From positions 200,513,232 through 200,577,231 of the forward strand of contig CM076990.1 in the NCBI GenBank assembly GCA_039090855.1: a DNA stretch of 64,000 bases. The letters run 5' to 3'. Below the pieces are notes generated by a model. It was not told where the DNA came from, did not search any database, and saw nothing but the letters and a program-made list of their open reading frames with translations. This stretch comes from Macrothele yani. Taxonomy: Eukaryota; Arthropoda; Arachnida; Araneae; Macrothelidae. The first letter of the stretch is position 1. Each line of letters begins with the position of its first letter. Of this stretch, positions 20,881-31,830 are shown in pieces. The position numbers and the translations under genes are program-made.

Positions 20881-21119
20881 GACATGAGAGTGCAGCAGTC
20901 AGGGGGAAAGATTTGGCACCCCCATGTCATAACGTATTTTTAGAGCACTGGAAACCAAGAAAATCCGTTGCATTTCCAGAGGCCTGGGTCCCACGTTTGA
21001 GTTGGCTTCAGAAACGTGACCATACTAAAATTCCGCGAATAATACGATTTTTCATCGCAGGCTACCATTTTTTGCCCTGTGATCAACACTTTGGTTATCC
21101 CTGATATAAGACATGAGCA

Positions 21120-21900
21120 ATCAGAAGTACAGGGCTGTAGGTGCAGAGGAAGACACACGATTCAGAGTGCCTGCCAGAAGCAAAGATAACAGTATGGCAT
21201 TGACTGAAGAGGTGCGAATGTCCTGCCAGGCCAGTTGCCAAGAGACCATATCCCTGACATGTTCAGTGGGTGATAGATGTGAGAAGCATGCATGCTTCTC
21301 ACCAAGGAAAAAATGATGCCTCAGGCATCCAGGAAATCTAACACATTCCGTACCACATATGATTGGGTGTTGTCTTATTGAAAGACAAAGCCACGTACTG
21401 CTTGCAGCCTCCAAATGTCTCCGACGTACCATTCATCGGCTGTTCAGTCCCGTCAACACGTGCATTGGGAATTTGAATGAAACCCAACAGAACCACATAC
21501 TATAAAGCTGTGTGTCAGGCTTTTGCTACACTTTGAAATGCACTCCACCAGCAGCTGCTCACTAGAGCAAAGGCCCATTCACAATGGTACATCAGGTTAA
21601 ACCATGATTTATCTGTAAACACTGTACAATACTATTTGTCATGCCAGCATCTCTGTTCTTGGCACCATTGCAATCTCTGACATTGGTGACATTCAGTCAA
21701 TGGAAGTTGCAGCAAGACAGTGAGCGGCAAGTGTTTTCTACATTAAACAGAGCTTGCAGACATCTGACAGACCTTTGGTATTGCACTATTATTTGGGACG
21801 TGGTTCTGCAGTTCACCAACGCCATATGGTATAGGTGCTGGTATTTCCATTCATTCATGCAACATTATGCTCCAGACACCTCTCCTTGATACATCCTACC
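21120..21900 (-). pseudogene. Tc1-type transposase relic, heavily degraded
   Basis: The minus strand has LSPTEHVRDMVSWQLAWQD (about 21277-21220), matching the S-P-x-E-H-x-W-D block with the third catalytic Glu, and FTDKSWFNLMYHCEW near 21620-21560, matching the first catalytic F-T-D-E-S stretch. Stops occur throughout, and no terminal repeats could be paired. Confidence 0.6.
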
Positions 21901-22813
21901 CTCATATTTTCAATGCCACCATACTCGCATTAATGCGGTTAAATTTTTCAACATGAGCACCACTGTTACGAAAAGACAATCTGGCTTTCCGCAATCCTAC
22001 AATTCTGCCTTGCTCAAAGTACAACAACTGTACATACAGATTTCTTTTGCTGCAGTGTGGTATGGTCACTCATTAGTAATGCTGCTACAATGTTGCCTTC
22101 ATTTGTGTAATGCAATTATAGAAACATTTATTGTAGCCTGCTTTTGTGCTTACATCTGATTAGTTAAAAGGTATTGTTTGCTCACAAAATTTGCATACAT
22201 GCTATGGCTGTAATCATTGGCAACTCCTACCCCTCATACAAGTTTCTGTCAGATCTGGGTCATTCCTTTTGGTATTGCAATTTCGATAGACAGCAATGTA
22301 TTTAGTTTAGAAACATTTCCAGGGTATGTATAAGCAGTATATTTTTATTAGAACTCATTTTGCAGACTTATTCTGATTTAGCGTGGAGAAATTTGAAATG
22401 TTCTTCATATTTTCTGAGTTCTTTTTTGTGGTTTTCAAATGTTTCTGGCCTCTAGTTCTTTATTAGGACCTGTTTTCAAATATGTATAGGCTAGAAACAC
22501 CTGAAAACCTTCAAAAATAAGAATGTTTCAAAATCCCCCAAGTGAAAATATTTAAATATTTTATTTATTTCCAATTACAATGGAGATGCAGTTTGCAAGA
22601 TGAACTGCAGAGTATGTTTCCTCCTCTTTCTCATAACTTTTCATGTCCAAAAATAACTACTCCAGTTATAACTCCTATATATCTAAAAAGATATAACACA
22701 AAATGTTCAGACTGATATTTAGAAACAAAATATGAGAGTGATTTTTGTAGTATATCAGCTTTTATGTATTTTTTCCTCCCATTGAAAGTGTAATGTTTGT
22801 ACTTTCCTTCTAG

Positions 22814-23027
22814 AGTCAATCCAGAACTGGAATTAAGGACTTATGATGCCAAAGGATGTATTCTGTTAGCTATAATGATGCCGCTGTCTATGCTCTTTGT
22901 CCTGGCAGCTGCTTTGTCCGTGGTGATCAAGTATATTGTTCGAAGGCAGCATCGGCCACATAGCACTCCCCTTCCAAAACCAGTTGCAAAAGAAACTCAA
23001 GAATTATCTGGAATCACAGTTGAATAA
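22814..23027 (+). CDS. terminal exon of an unidentified single-pass membrane protein
   Basis: A splice acceptor (ACTTTCCTTCTAG, ending at 22813) precedes an open frame that starts in phase with two codon bases in the previous exon and runs to TAA at 23025-23027. The 70-residue product begins VNPELELRTYDAKG, then has one strongly hydrophobic segment GCILLAIMMPLSMLFVLAAA plus about ten more residues, then a basic stop-transfer YIVRRQHRPH and a 35-residue polar, proline-containing tail ending SGITVE. This is the shape of a type I membrane protein C-terminus with a short cytoplasmic tail. AATAAA-type signals lie at about 23493-23515, some 480 bp downstream. No upstream exon was identified in the window. 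I do not recognise the gene. It is the only plus-strand host exon I can support. Confidence 0.65.
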
Positions 23028-23489
23028 CTTGACAGCTTATGTTAAGAAAGAAAAAAAGGACATTTTGTTATTGAAGACCACATATTTATCATGTTGTTAC
23101 TTAAAATCATATAATTTATTACAAAACTGTTTTTCATGTGCAGTAAAAATGCTTTTAGCTACAAAACTGGCATGCATGTTGATTACCAAAAATTACCAGT
23201 TTTTTTTTTTTTTGTTTTTTTTTAGTATTTTCCACTTAACACTACTACTGAGTTTCATACATTCTGAGTCATAAACCAAAAAAAATTGTCAACAAAATTT
23301 GGTTGAGAATTTTTTTTTATGCATAGCAGTTAAAACTTGTTCTGTGGTTTAATTACATATATAGTGTTGACATACCATTATGATTTTCTGTTCAACACAT
23401 CTGTATTATGTTGTGATGAGATACTTTGAAGTTCTCTTTATCAATGTAGAAAATGTGTGACCATTGGAGCAGTATGTAGCAATTTATTT

Positions 23490-23520
23490 CTGATAAAATA
23501 ATATAAATAATAAAAAATTT
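23490..23520 (+). terminator. possible polyadenylation signals of the membrane-protein gene
   Basis: Overlapping AATAAT/AATAAATAATAAA motifs lie about 480 bp after the stop codon at 23027. Position and strand fit a 3' UTR end, but such motifs are common in this AT-rich sequence. Confidence 0.35.
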
Positions 23521-23698
23521 GCTTTATATAAAGTATTTACCAGGCTCTTCAACATATCTAATTACAACATCACATAGACGTGTTGAACAGAAAATTATAA
23601 TGGGTGAACATATGACCATGTAATAATAAGGTGTATAGGACATTGAATGCCAAATGAATTCTTTTGTTTATTGTTTAAATTCTCCATTTACACTATAT

Positions 23699-25479
23699 CA
23701 TACCTGCCAACTTTCAGAAATCGAAAAAAAAAAAGTGATTTATTGGATGAAATTTTAACTGATATATTAAATGAAATTACTTGTCGCACATATCGATTAA
23801 AAAATGATATGTTACCTAAATCAGGTATCGGCTTTTAACTGATATGACTACAGATGTTCGAATTTATCGGCACGTTTATTTCTATTATCCATACATAATT
23901 TCTCATTACTATGCTATATCATTATGATCTATAAAGAGATAAAAATTTCTTTTTATGGAAGCTTGCATCTAAAAGGAAGGATGTTCCACCCATTGACCTC
24001 CAAACCCAATAGGATTGTATCCCACACCATCACAGAACAAACTAAAATGTTTTCAAAAACAAACCATTTTCATGCTAGGATTATCTTACGGAGAGACGGA
24101 CGATGAGACAGTCAAATAAAAAAAAAATGAAATAAATGAGTGACACTAATTTGTAACTTATGCTCAACTAAAAACGAAGTGAACAAACATTTCGCACGAA
24201 TCACATCCAGTTCATTATAACTTTTAACAAAGGAAGTTTATTTCGTATATATTTTTTTCCACGCAGTCAACATTAGATTTGTGCTTGGCACTAAAAATAT
24301 TATTAGTAATATCATTCCTTCCACCAAGCAAAATGCTGATACACGGGAATTCCGCAGAACACGCATCACAGAATGTTTGATAGTAACCACCCCCACCCCC
24401 CTTCATATTGCTGCTCATCGTGAATCACTAATATTAAATTTATTGACACTTGAAAACAAATGTAGGTAAAACAGTAACAGCTTAAAAAGATGCAATTTGC
24501 AGAGGAAAAAATAGTACCCCAACATATTAATTTCGTTGAATCAAGCCAAGACATTTTTATGCAAGTTATCGAGTGACGAACAAAAAAAAAAAAAAGCTCG
24601 GTTGGAAAGCGTAGAAAACTTATTGACTAATGGACCAGCGAAATAATCATTGCTGGAGAAACACTGGCTTAAATGAACATAGAACCTCTTAAAGTAGCAT
24701 TCTTTTATTAGGTCAAATTTATTGCCACAGAAGAAGTTACGAAACCATGCATGCCTCAATGCATTTTTAATTTCACAAAACTGGCAGCTTTTGCTTAATT
24801 TCGTCATGTTGGGTATCGATCTGGGCTTAAAAACTCCACAGATTTAAAATCTGTTTGAATTTTTTTCTACGATAACTACGTTCTGAAACAGCATTTCAAA
24901 CTGGGAGTAATAACGTGTGCTTGAATGCAAGACACACCCCACGCTGGCCTACCGAGAAGTTGCGACCCCGACCCGGGGGATGAACAATGCGTTATCTGAA
25001 AAAGAGAACAGGGGGAGGGGGATCACCGAGAGAGAGAACGCAATTGTAACCCTTCATTATGCAGAGCAAGGTCATGATGGGAATTGAGGTCACCAGCAAT
25101 GTGCAGCTCGCGCAGGGGAAGGTGAGGCTGGGCACGTGACTTTTCAGCCATAGGCGAGCAGAAAACCATGCAGCTCGCGCAGGGGAAGGTGAGGCTGGGC
25201 ACGTGACTTTTCAGCCATAGGCGAGCAGAAAACCATGACGCTCGCACTTTCTCGTCACAGCGGAAATAAGGAGAATTTTTTTCTTTTTAATCATCTCGTG
25301 TTAAGTATTTTTTTGAAGAGGAATAAAGATTTTTTTTTTTTTTTTTGCTCTTGAAATGGGGAGAAAAAAATAGGGATTTTTGGTATGTGAATGAAAAATC
25401 GGAAGAAATCACTTTCCGATCGGAAAGACGCCCCAAACTCGGAAGCTTTGCGGGTAAATCTGAAGGATTGGCAGCTATG
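23699..25479. mobile_element. hAT-like element nested in the Tc1 terminal repeat, 6 bp target duplication
   Basis: The ends are CATACCTGCCAACTTTCAGA and inverted CATAGCTGCCAATCCTTCAG. CTATAT lies directly before the left end and directly after the right end (25480-25485). Length is 1781 bp. No recognisable transposase is present; open frames at 24541-24807 (minus) and elsewhere match nothing I know. It shares ends with the element at 1371-2833. Confidence 0.78.
25102..25235. repeat. 67 bp perfect tandem duplication
   Basis: Two adjacent identical copies beginning TGCAGCTCGCGCAGGGGAAG and ending AGAAAACCA, at 25102-25168 and 25169-25235. It is locally GC-rich, lies inside the nested hAT-like element and looks recent. 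Confidence 0.92.
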
Positions 25480-25693
25480 CTATATTGACAAAAGTCACCG
25501 GACACCTAGAAGAGAAACACAACATAGCATTTATTGACATACATTAGTACGGTGTTGGTCCACTTTTGGCCTTAATGCATGCACTGACCCTTCGAGACAG
25601 GCTTTCAACAAGGTTTTGGAACACAGCGACAGGTATGCGCTTCCTTTCAGTACATAATGCTGCCGCTAACTGTTGCTTAGTAGTAGGCCTTGG

Positions 25694-26570
25694 TTACAAA
25701 CTTCTTATGTGGCACTCTAATTCATCCCATAGGTGCTCTATAGGATTAAGATCAAAGCTCTGTGCTGGCCAGTCCACACACGATTTGGAATTATTGTCAA
25801 ACCACGATGTAACAGTCCTTGCTTTATGGCTCGGTGCATTATCCTGCTGGTACCAACAAGGCTCGGCTTCCATAGTATTGCCACAGAGTTGGTAGGGCAT
25901 AATTGTTCAGACTATCAAGGTAGATTTGCTGGTTAACAGGTTTGTCCACAATAACCAATGGGCTGGGACCATACCACGAAAAACACCCCCACACGAGTAC
26001 ACTGTCAGCTCCAAACTTGACCGTAAGAACAGTACACTGGTAAATAGCGTTCCTGCAGCTACCGCCATGCCCACACATGGCCATCAGACTGATGGATCAT
26101 GTATCTGGATTCATCAGTCCATAGGACCCGTTTCCATTGATCTTCGATAAATGTTCTTTACACCATGTTAAATGACGAGTAGCATTCCGAGTGAAGATGA
26201 AAGGCTTATGAGCAGCTGCACAACCACGGTAACCCATGGAACAAAGTTATCTGTGAATGGTATGTGTACATGTTGAGGTTCCAGCATTTTTACTCACATG
26301 TACACTAAGGTCTTGTGCAGTACTCTGTCGATTAGCTGTAATGACTCTCCTGAGGCTTCGACGTTTTCTATCACTGATTTTCTTTGGTCTGCTGGTACGT
26401 TTTGCTGCTTCAGGCACGCCATGTGTCTTCCACTTATTCAGTACATTCAAAACAGTTGGCTTGGGTATGTTTAAACGTCTCTTGGTTTCTCTTATGAGCA
26501 ACCCACTAATATAACACCCAACTATCTTTCCTTTCTCAAAGTCAGTTCTCTCCCGCTGCGACATTTTCAC
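25694..26570 (-). pseudogene. Tc1-like transposase, broken
   Basis: The minus-strand frame starts near 26564 with MSQRERTDFEKGKIVGCY and GLLIRETKRRLNIPKPTV (helix-turn-helix), then RKRRSLRRVITANRQSTAQD and a second helix up to 26247. After a damaged stretch the core reads KFGADSVLVWGCFSWYGPSP and VDKPVNQQIYLDSLNN (26084-25839). The end carries WYQQDNAPSHKARTV with the second catalytic Asp, and SFDLNPIEHLWDELECHI with the catalytic Glu (25855-25700). The first catalytic D-E-S region near 26110 is disrupted. The spacing from D to E is typical for DD34E Tc1 enzymes. Confidence 0.88.
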
Positions 26571-26884
26571 TCAACCTCACAGTGCGATATGATCGCGGTC
26601 AGCTGCAGGCTTGTTTTTATACCATTTGCAGCTGTACCACGCATCTTAACAACACGGTGGATCCGTTCATTTGCTTTTGAAGGTGTGTCCAGTGACTTTT
26701 GTCAATGTAGTGTATATTCTTGTAAGATATTGTATGTAGATTTTTTTTACAAAGTTTTTTTTTCTCTATTGTTTTTGGAATTTACATTTTCATGACTGAC
26801 TGACATTTATTTCCTGAATTTTCAGATATGTGGCAGATGTTTTGTTAAATTAACAGAGGTGAAGTATGTCAATTTATTAGGTGT

Positions 26885-27150
26885 AATTACCTAGTAGTAT
26901 GTTGTGTCATCCTTGGCCTTCAAAATTGCTCGAATTCGTCAAGGCCATAAACATATCAGATGCTGGAAACGTCATGCAGAAATGATTAAGTCTTGCAGTT
27001 TCTAAAAATTGGATGGTGGTATAGTCTTGCAGCAAACAGCTTGTTCCACTTCATACCAGAGATGTCTGTTGGGGTATAATTTTGTGGACTGCACAAGGCC
27101 ACTGAAGCAAGAAAGCATGTCAGTGTGTTACTATAACCATGTGAGTGGTA
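26885..27150 (-). pseudogene. Tc1 transposase C-terminal fragment
   Basis: The minus strand near 26940-26890 reads RIRAILKAKDDTTY, the conserved C-terminal end of many Tc1 transposases; the split Tc1 at 13376-13425 ends with the similar MPRRINAVLKAKGG. Upstream sequence to about 27150 is compatible with the preceding part but full of stops. Confidence 0.55.
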
Positions 27151-27596
27151 ATAGTAACACACCGATCAGGGCTTGAAAAATATCTGAAAAGTTACATGCC
27201 CAGCCAGGCATGTGCAAAAATTATTCACCTGCCCAGGGCTGGATGCCCAGGAAAACTTATCTTTAAGATAACAAATCAGAACCCTCATTTTTTTTAAGTT
27301 AAAAAATATTATGAACTTTTTTTACATGTTTTGCCGTTTCATTTTAAAGGTCTGTATTAAGAATGTTCAATGCACAAAAGCATGTGTCTCTCAAGTTTTA
27401 AGATGATGCTGAAATTGATATGAAATGAAATGATAAAAATTGGTATTTGAGAAATTTAGTGATTCTGCCATGTTCTTTTTGTTGAAATTTACACCGGAGG
27501 CTAGTTCCATCAGAGGCAGGCATCCCGTCGCTGACTATAAACAGCATGTAGAGCAAAATTACATATGGTTCCATTATCTGGGCCTTGAGCATAATA

Positions 27597-28230
27597 CAGT
27601 AGCCTTGCGTTTTTACGAACCTCTTTTTCGCAAACTATTCGTATTTACGAACGAATCCGTTGGTCCGAAATTTTTTCCATACAGCGTACTGTAATTTTCA
27701 GCTCCATTTAATGAACAAACATACATTCTCTCTTTAATACGAACTAAAATTTCCTCAATTCACCAAATTCTTTCATACATCGTAATGTAATTTTCAGTTC
27801 CATTTAACAAACAACACAAATGTACATTCTCCATTCTCTCTTTTATACGAACTAAAATTCCTCACCATTTTTTGTCGACAACAAACACCAAATCTGTCAA
27901 CAACAGGAAGTGAGTCATCAATGCCAACACGTGCGCACTGTGTGATGGGCGGAGGCGGGTTCTCGTTTGCTGCGGGGAATAAACCAATCAGGAGCTGTTT
28001 GAAGGCTGCATTTCTTCCTCCTTTGCTTTACTTCATTCATGAATCTGTCGTTTCGTTTCCGTCTGCATGTGTGAGGGAGATTTTTTGCTTGTGATGTCGA
28101 GTAAAAAGAAACAAATTTGTTTATCAGTAGACATTAAGAAACAGATTTTGAAGGATGTCGATGCGCCTGTGCTAAGCAAAACAAAGATTGCAGAGAAGTC
28201 TGACATCATCGTAAAATCTTTTTAATATAA
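27597..28230 (+). mobile_element. Tigger (pogo) fragment: left end and N-terminal domain
   Basis: After TA at 27595-27596 the end reads CAGTAGCCTTGCGTTTTTAC, a Tigger-type terminus. At 28095-28227 an open frame reads MSSKKKQICLSVDIKKQILK and TKIAEKSDIIVKSF, the CENP-B-type N-terminal helix-turn-helix region of Tigger transposases, then stops. Two diverged copies of a roughly 110 bp segment with AATACGAACTAAAATT lie between the end and the ORF. The rest of the element is missing. Confidence 0.75.
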
Positions 28231-28239
28231 TAATCCTGC

Positions 28240-31200
28240 TCAGATTTTTTTTTATTTTAGTGTGATAAATGTATTTTATTACACTGGTAATTTCTCCACA
28301 TCAGCTGTACTGTTGTAGTGTCATAGAACTTTCATTTAACTGGTTGTTTCTTTCCAGCCAATGAAACCATTTTGTGGAAAAGGCTGGAGTGATATTGTTC
28401 AAAATAAATGATTCACTAGCAAAACACATGCATAAATCCTTAGGAGAAAGATTATAATTTAGTTCATATGATGTCACTCATTTGAGTGAAGCATACAAAA
28501 TACATAAAATCTGGTAATTTCCAAACTGCCAGGTTTTATTATTTTATATGAGGTACAAGCACAATGTTTTGTTAGATGCAGTATAGTTTTGTAAAATTTG
28601 ATGAGTGTGGACTATATAATGATACATTGCAATCATGTGTCATATGTCAGTTTTGTTCTAATTCCATAGATATATAATTGCTTTCAATAACACAACGGCA
28701 TATGCTCATTTTAGGGCTTATCTTTAAACACAAAAAATATTTCGAAGACTACGATGCCAGGTGCAACAAACTGGCTGATCTTGTGTTCAACAGTACACAT
28801 AATGATGTACTATTTGCCAAAGTATTCTTAAAGAAAACTTTCACCCTGTTCTAACTGGCCTGCAGGCTGGACTTAAAAGAAAAAAAAAAAGTCTTTAAAT
28901 TTGTAGTAAAATCATCGAATTTCTCAAGAAGAGATGTTGCAAATTATGGAGGAAATTGTAACTCCAGGTTTTAAGATTTTAAAGAATATATGTTCTGTAT
29001 TTTCATGTTTGTAACAGAAAGAATTTCCATTTAAAGCAAATCCTGGATTTCAGATTCCCTTGTATTGTATTAGTATAATGAATTCATGCCTGTCGTAAAC
29101 TTTGTGACAAACAGCTAACGTAGGAGTTCAGAATATTGTATTTTGGAAGGGGATTCTTCCTAAGAGAAGGCCGTTTGTGGTGCATAAATTTTGGTTGTGT
29201 ACAAGTTCATAAAGAGAAAACATCAAGTGCATGAGACCTGCAAATGTAATGTTAAACTTATTTCTGAGGCCACAAGTTATTGAAAATTGTTGTAATTTAC
29301 AAAATAGAACTGTTTTCCATTCAAAACTTGGGATACCACAAAATGGTTTCTTAGTAAATAATGTGTAAATTATTGCCACACACAAAAAAACTGTATTCAT
29401 ATTGCATAAAATATACACCTCGGGTGAAAATCATACTAAGCATCAATGATTTTTTTAAAGGAAAGAAAAAAAATAGTGCTATTGTGTTTGAGAGATAGAA
29501 TGCCAGTATGCAAAAATAAGATCAGCACATGTGCTACAATGCATGAAATTGTGACTTTTTTAAACATAAGAGCCATGGCTCCTAGCCCAAATTAATCCCA
29601 GGTGGGAAGCATTAGAAAGGTAGAGCAAAACCATTTTGAATTTTGTCCCAACTTCAGCAGTGAAATAAAAGCTAAATGGCATTTCAACATGGCAAGCAGG
29701 TGAAAGAGAAAACATACAACTATCTTCTCTCATTGCAAACATTGCTACATGATTTGTCTAGCTGAACCCTTTTGCTCACAAGTTAAAATATTCAGAATTT
29801 CTCATACTTTCCGCTGATGTTGGGTCAGTGATTCGGCCAATACAAACACAGCTCTGGTTATCAGAGCCAGAAAATTAGCAACATCTTGGGGGGGGGGGGG
29901 ACTGTTCATTTTTTCTTTAGGGATCAGTTGAATAAAAATTGCCACACACAAATTCCTGCCTCACTGGTCTCTCAACAATCATTCATAGTTAAATAAAAGC
30001 ACTGTGAAAATCTGGCATAAAATCAAAGTATCCAGATCACACAAAATAATAGGGTTTTCATTAGAATTGTGCTTTATAGTAAAGCAATTTAAATTTCCAT
30101 AAAACCAAATTCATGTTAAATGTCATAATAAGTAACTCTGACAAAAATTATTACGGCTTATTTTTTTTAAATTAAAAACTAGCAAATATTTATTCAAACA
30201 ATAAATGTCATAATAAGTAACTCTGACAAAAATTATTACGGCTTATTTTTTTAATTAAAAACTAGCAAATATTTATTCAAACAATTGTATACATCTGTAC
30301 AGTATTTACTTTAATAGTAAATATGTTGGTTATGCAAACAAAAGTGAGAAGTCCCTGTACATAAAATTTGTACATACATCAATTTTATAATTGTTCCCTG
30401 CTGCACATAAAACCTGAAAAAGAATAATTCAGTTATTCAAGAATATAATTTAATAACCAAAACAACCAAATAAAAACAAAAAAATTTATTGAAAAAAAAC
30501 TTGCTGTCACTGTAGAAATTTTGATTAGTATTTTTATATAGTATTCTCTGTGGCATTTTTTAATGTAATCTGTATTTTAAATTCTAAATGTCTTTTTTTA
30601 AATAAAGTTTGTATAAAAAGAATTTATTGTTGCTACTTAGTAACTGATTCCATAAATTTTATTAAAATGTTTTAATTCATTGCCAATTACACACACGAAA
30701 TTTCTTTTGTGCCATTCCTATAGCACAAAAGAAAGTTACCTTCATTTAAGAGTACTTAATGCGTAAGTACATTCATTTAAAAGTACTTCATATGTAATCA
30801 GTAATCACTTTCAGTATTCCTGATGATCTGCTTGACTGGTGTCAATGTCCTATTTCAAGAACATGAGGATATGGTTTCATTGTTTGTGTTGTTGGTTCAG
30901 ACTTTAATAATTAATACACTTAGTATTTCTTTTATTTCCACTGCAAAAATTGGTGATAAAGCTTTTATTTTAGCCTAGCAAAAGAACCTACTGTTGCCTA
31001 GGTTTAACAAAAAATGCAGCAATTAAATTCTAAGCCAGTGTTTTCTGAAATCGTGAATGTGATATATTGCACGAGAACAACTGAAATATGTTCCAGTAAT
31101 CAAAAGATAGAAATTTAGAAGAAGAGAATAAAAGCTATACTTGTGCTTGAACAATTGACTGAAGCCAGCAAGTCTTTATTGAATGTGAATATAGGAAATC

Positions 31201-31490
31201 TGAAACATTAATATTTTTTCTATTACGTTGTGATTGCATGATGTTAAGTTCTTTGGCAGAACAAGTAAGTTTATCCTTGAAGAGTCTCCAGGTGTTCTTC
31301 CATTTGAAACTGAGACGAAGAGGTTTTTATTTTTACCAACTCTAGAGCTGCATAGGTTTTGCAGGTCAGTCCAACAACTTTAACGACTGACCCTGAGTCT
31401 TGATACTCATAGCAAAACTGAGATGAATAGGAAATTAAGGATGTTTGAAATGGAAGGTCAGATGGGGGAATTGGAATGCATGGAATAAAA
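28240..31490. other. no gene seen; AT-rich, one tandem duplication
   Basis: About 3.2 kb without a supported coding frame. It contains poly(G) near 29890, A/T runs and the 85 bp duplication at 30121-30288. Confidence 0.6.
30121..30288. repeat. 85 bp tandem duplication
   Basis: Two almost identical adjacent copies starting TGTCATAATAAGTAACTCTG at 30121 and 30206. They differ mainly in the length of a T run. Confidence 0.9.
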
Positions 31491-31830
31491 ACATGGTCTG
31501 CAGCATACTAGTCATGATCATACGAGATTGACAAAGAAGATACAAAGCTGAACTTTTTAATCAAGTGAAAAATCAGAACTGGGGGGGGGGGGGTAAAATA
31601 TAACACAGCATGAGCAAGATGTAATTGTTCACCGTAATTTATGTAAATATTAAACTGGAGCACATCATTGTGTTCACAATATAAAATTACAATACATTTA
31701 TACAAATTAAAAGAAGGTTATAAAAAACAATGCTCCAAATAAATTTTCTTATTTGTGTGTTTTGTTTTACTTGCCTAGAACATCAGCACAAGCAAACCTT
31801 GCTTTCTTCTCAGCAAGTTCCACAGCCATA

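Larger units (their letters stand above)
16417..20926 (-). mobile_element. BED-finger hAT element relic, interrupted by a 2 kb repeat-rich insert
   Basis: The left end CAGGGATGACCAAACTTTCG and the inverted right end CATGGGGGTGCCAAATCTTT are diverged copies of a typical hAT terminal repeat. The flanking octamers (ATATAAGA, TCATAACG) agree at about half the positions, which is only weak support for a target duplication. Transposase pieces lie on the minus strand at both sides of an insert (about 18006-20060). Confidence 0.75.
23691..26712 (-). mobile_element. Tc1 element whose left terminal repeat is cut by a hAT-like insertion
   Basis: The right end inverted reads CACTACATTGACAAAAGTCA with TA at 26713-26714. 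The matching left end is split: CACTATAT at 23691-23698 with TA at 23689-23690, then a hAT-like element, then CTATATTGACAAAAGTCA from 25480. Removing the insert and one copy of CTATAT restores the left repeat. Without the insert the element is about 1.24 kb. Confidence 0.85.

Noticed and set aside
31767..31825. Small coding exon reading MAVELAEKKARFACADVLGK on the minus strand
   Set aside because: The upstream sequence is the Tigger end and the pre-insertion sequence shows no acceptor. The 20-codon match to a coding pattern is too short to support a gene.
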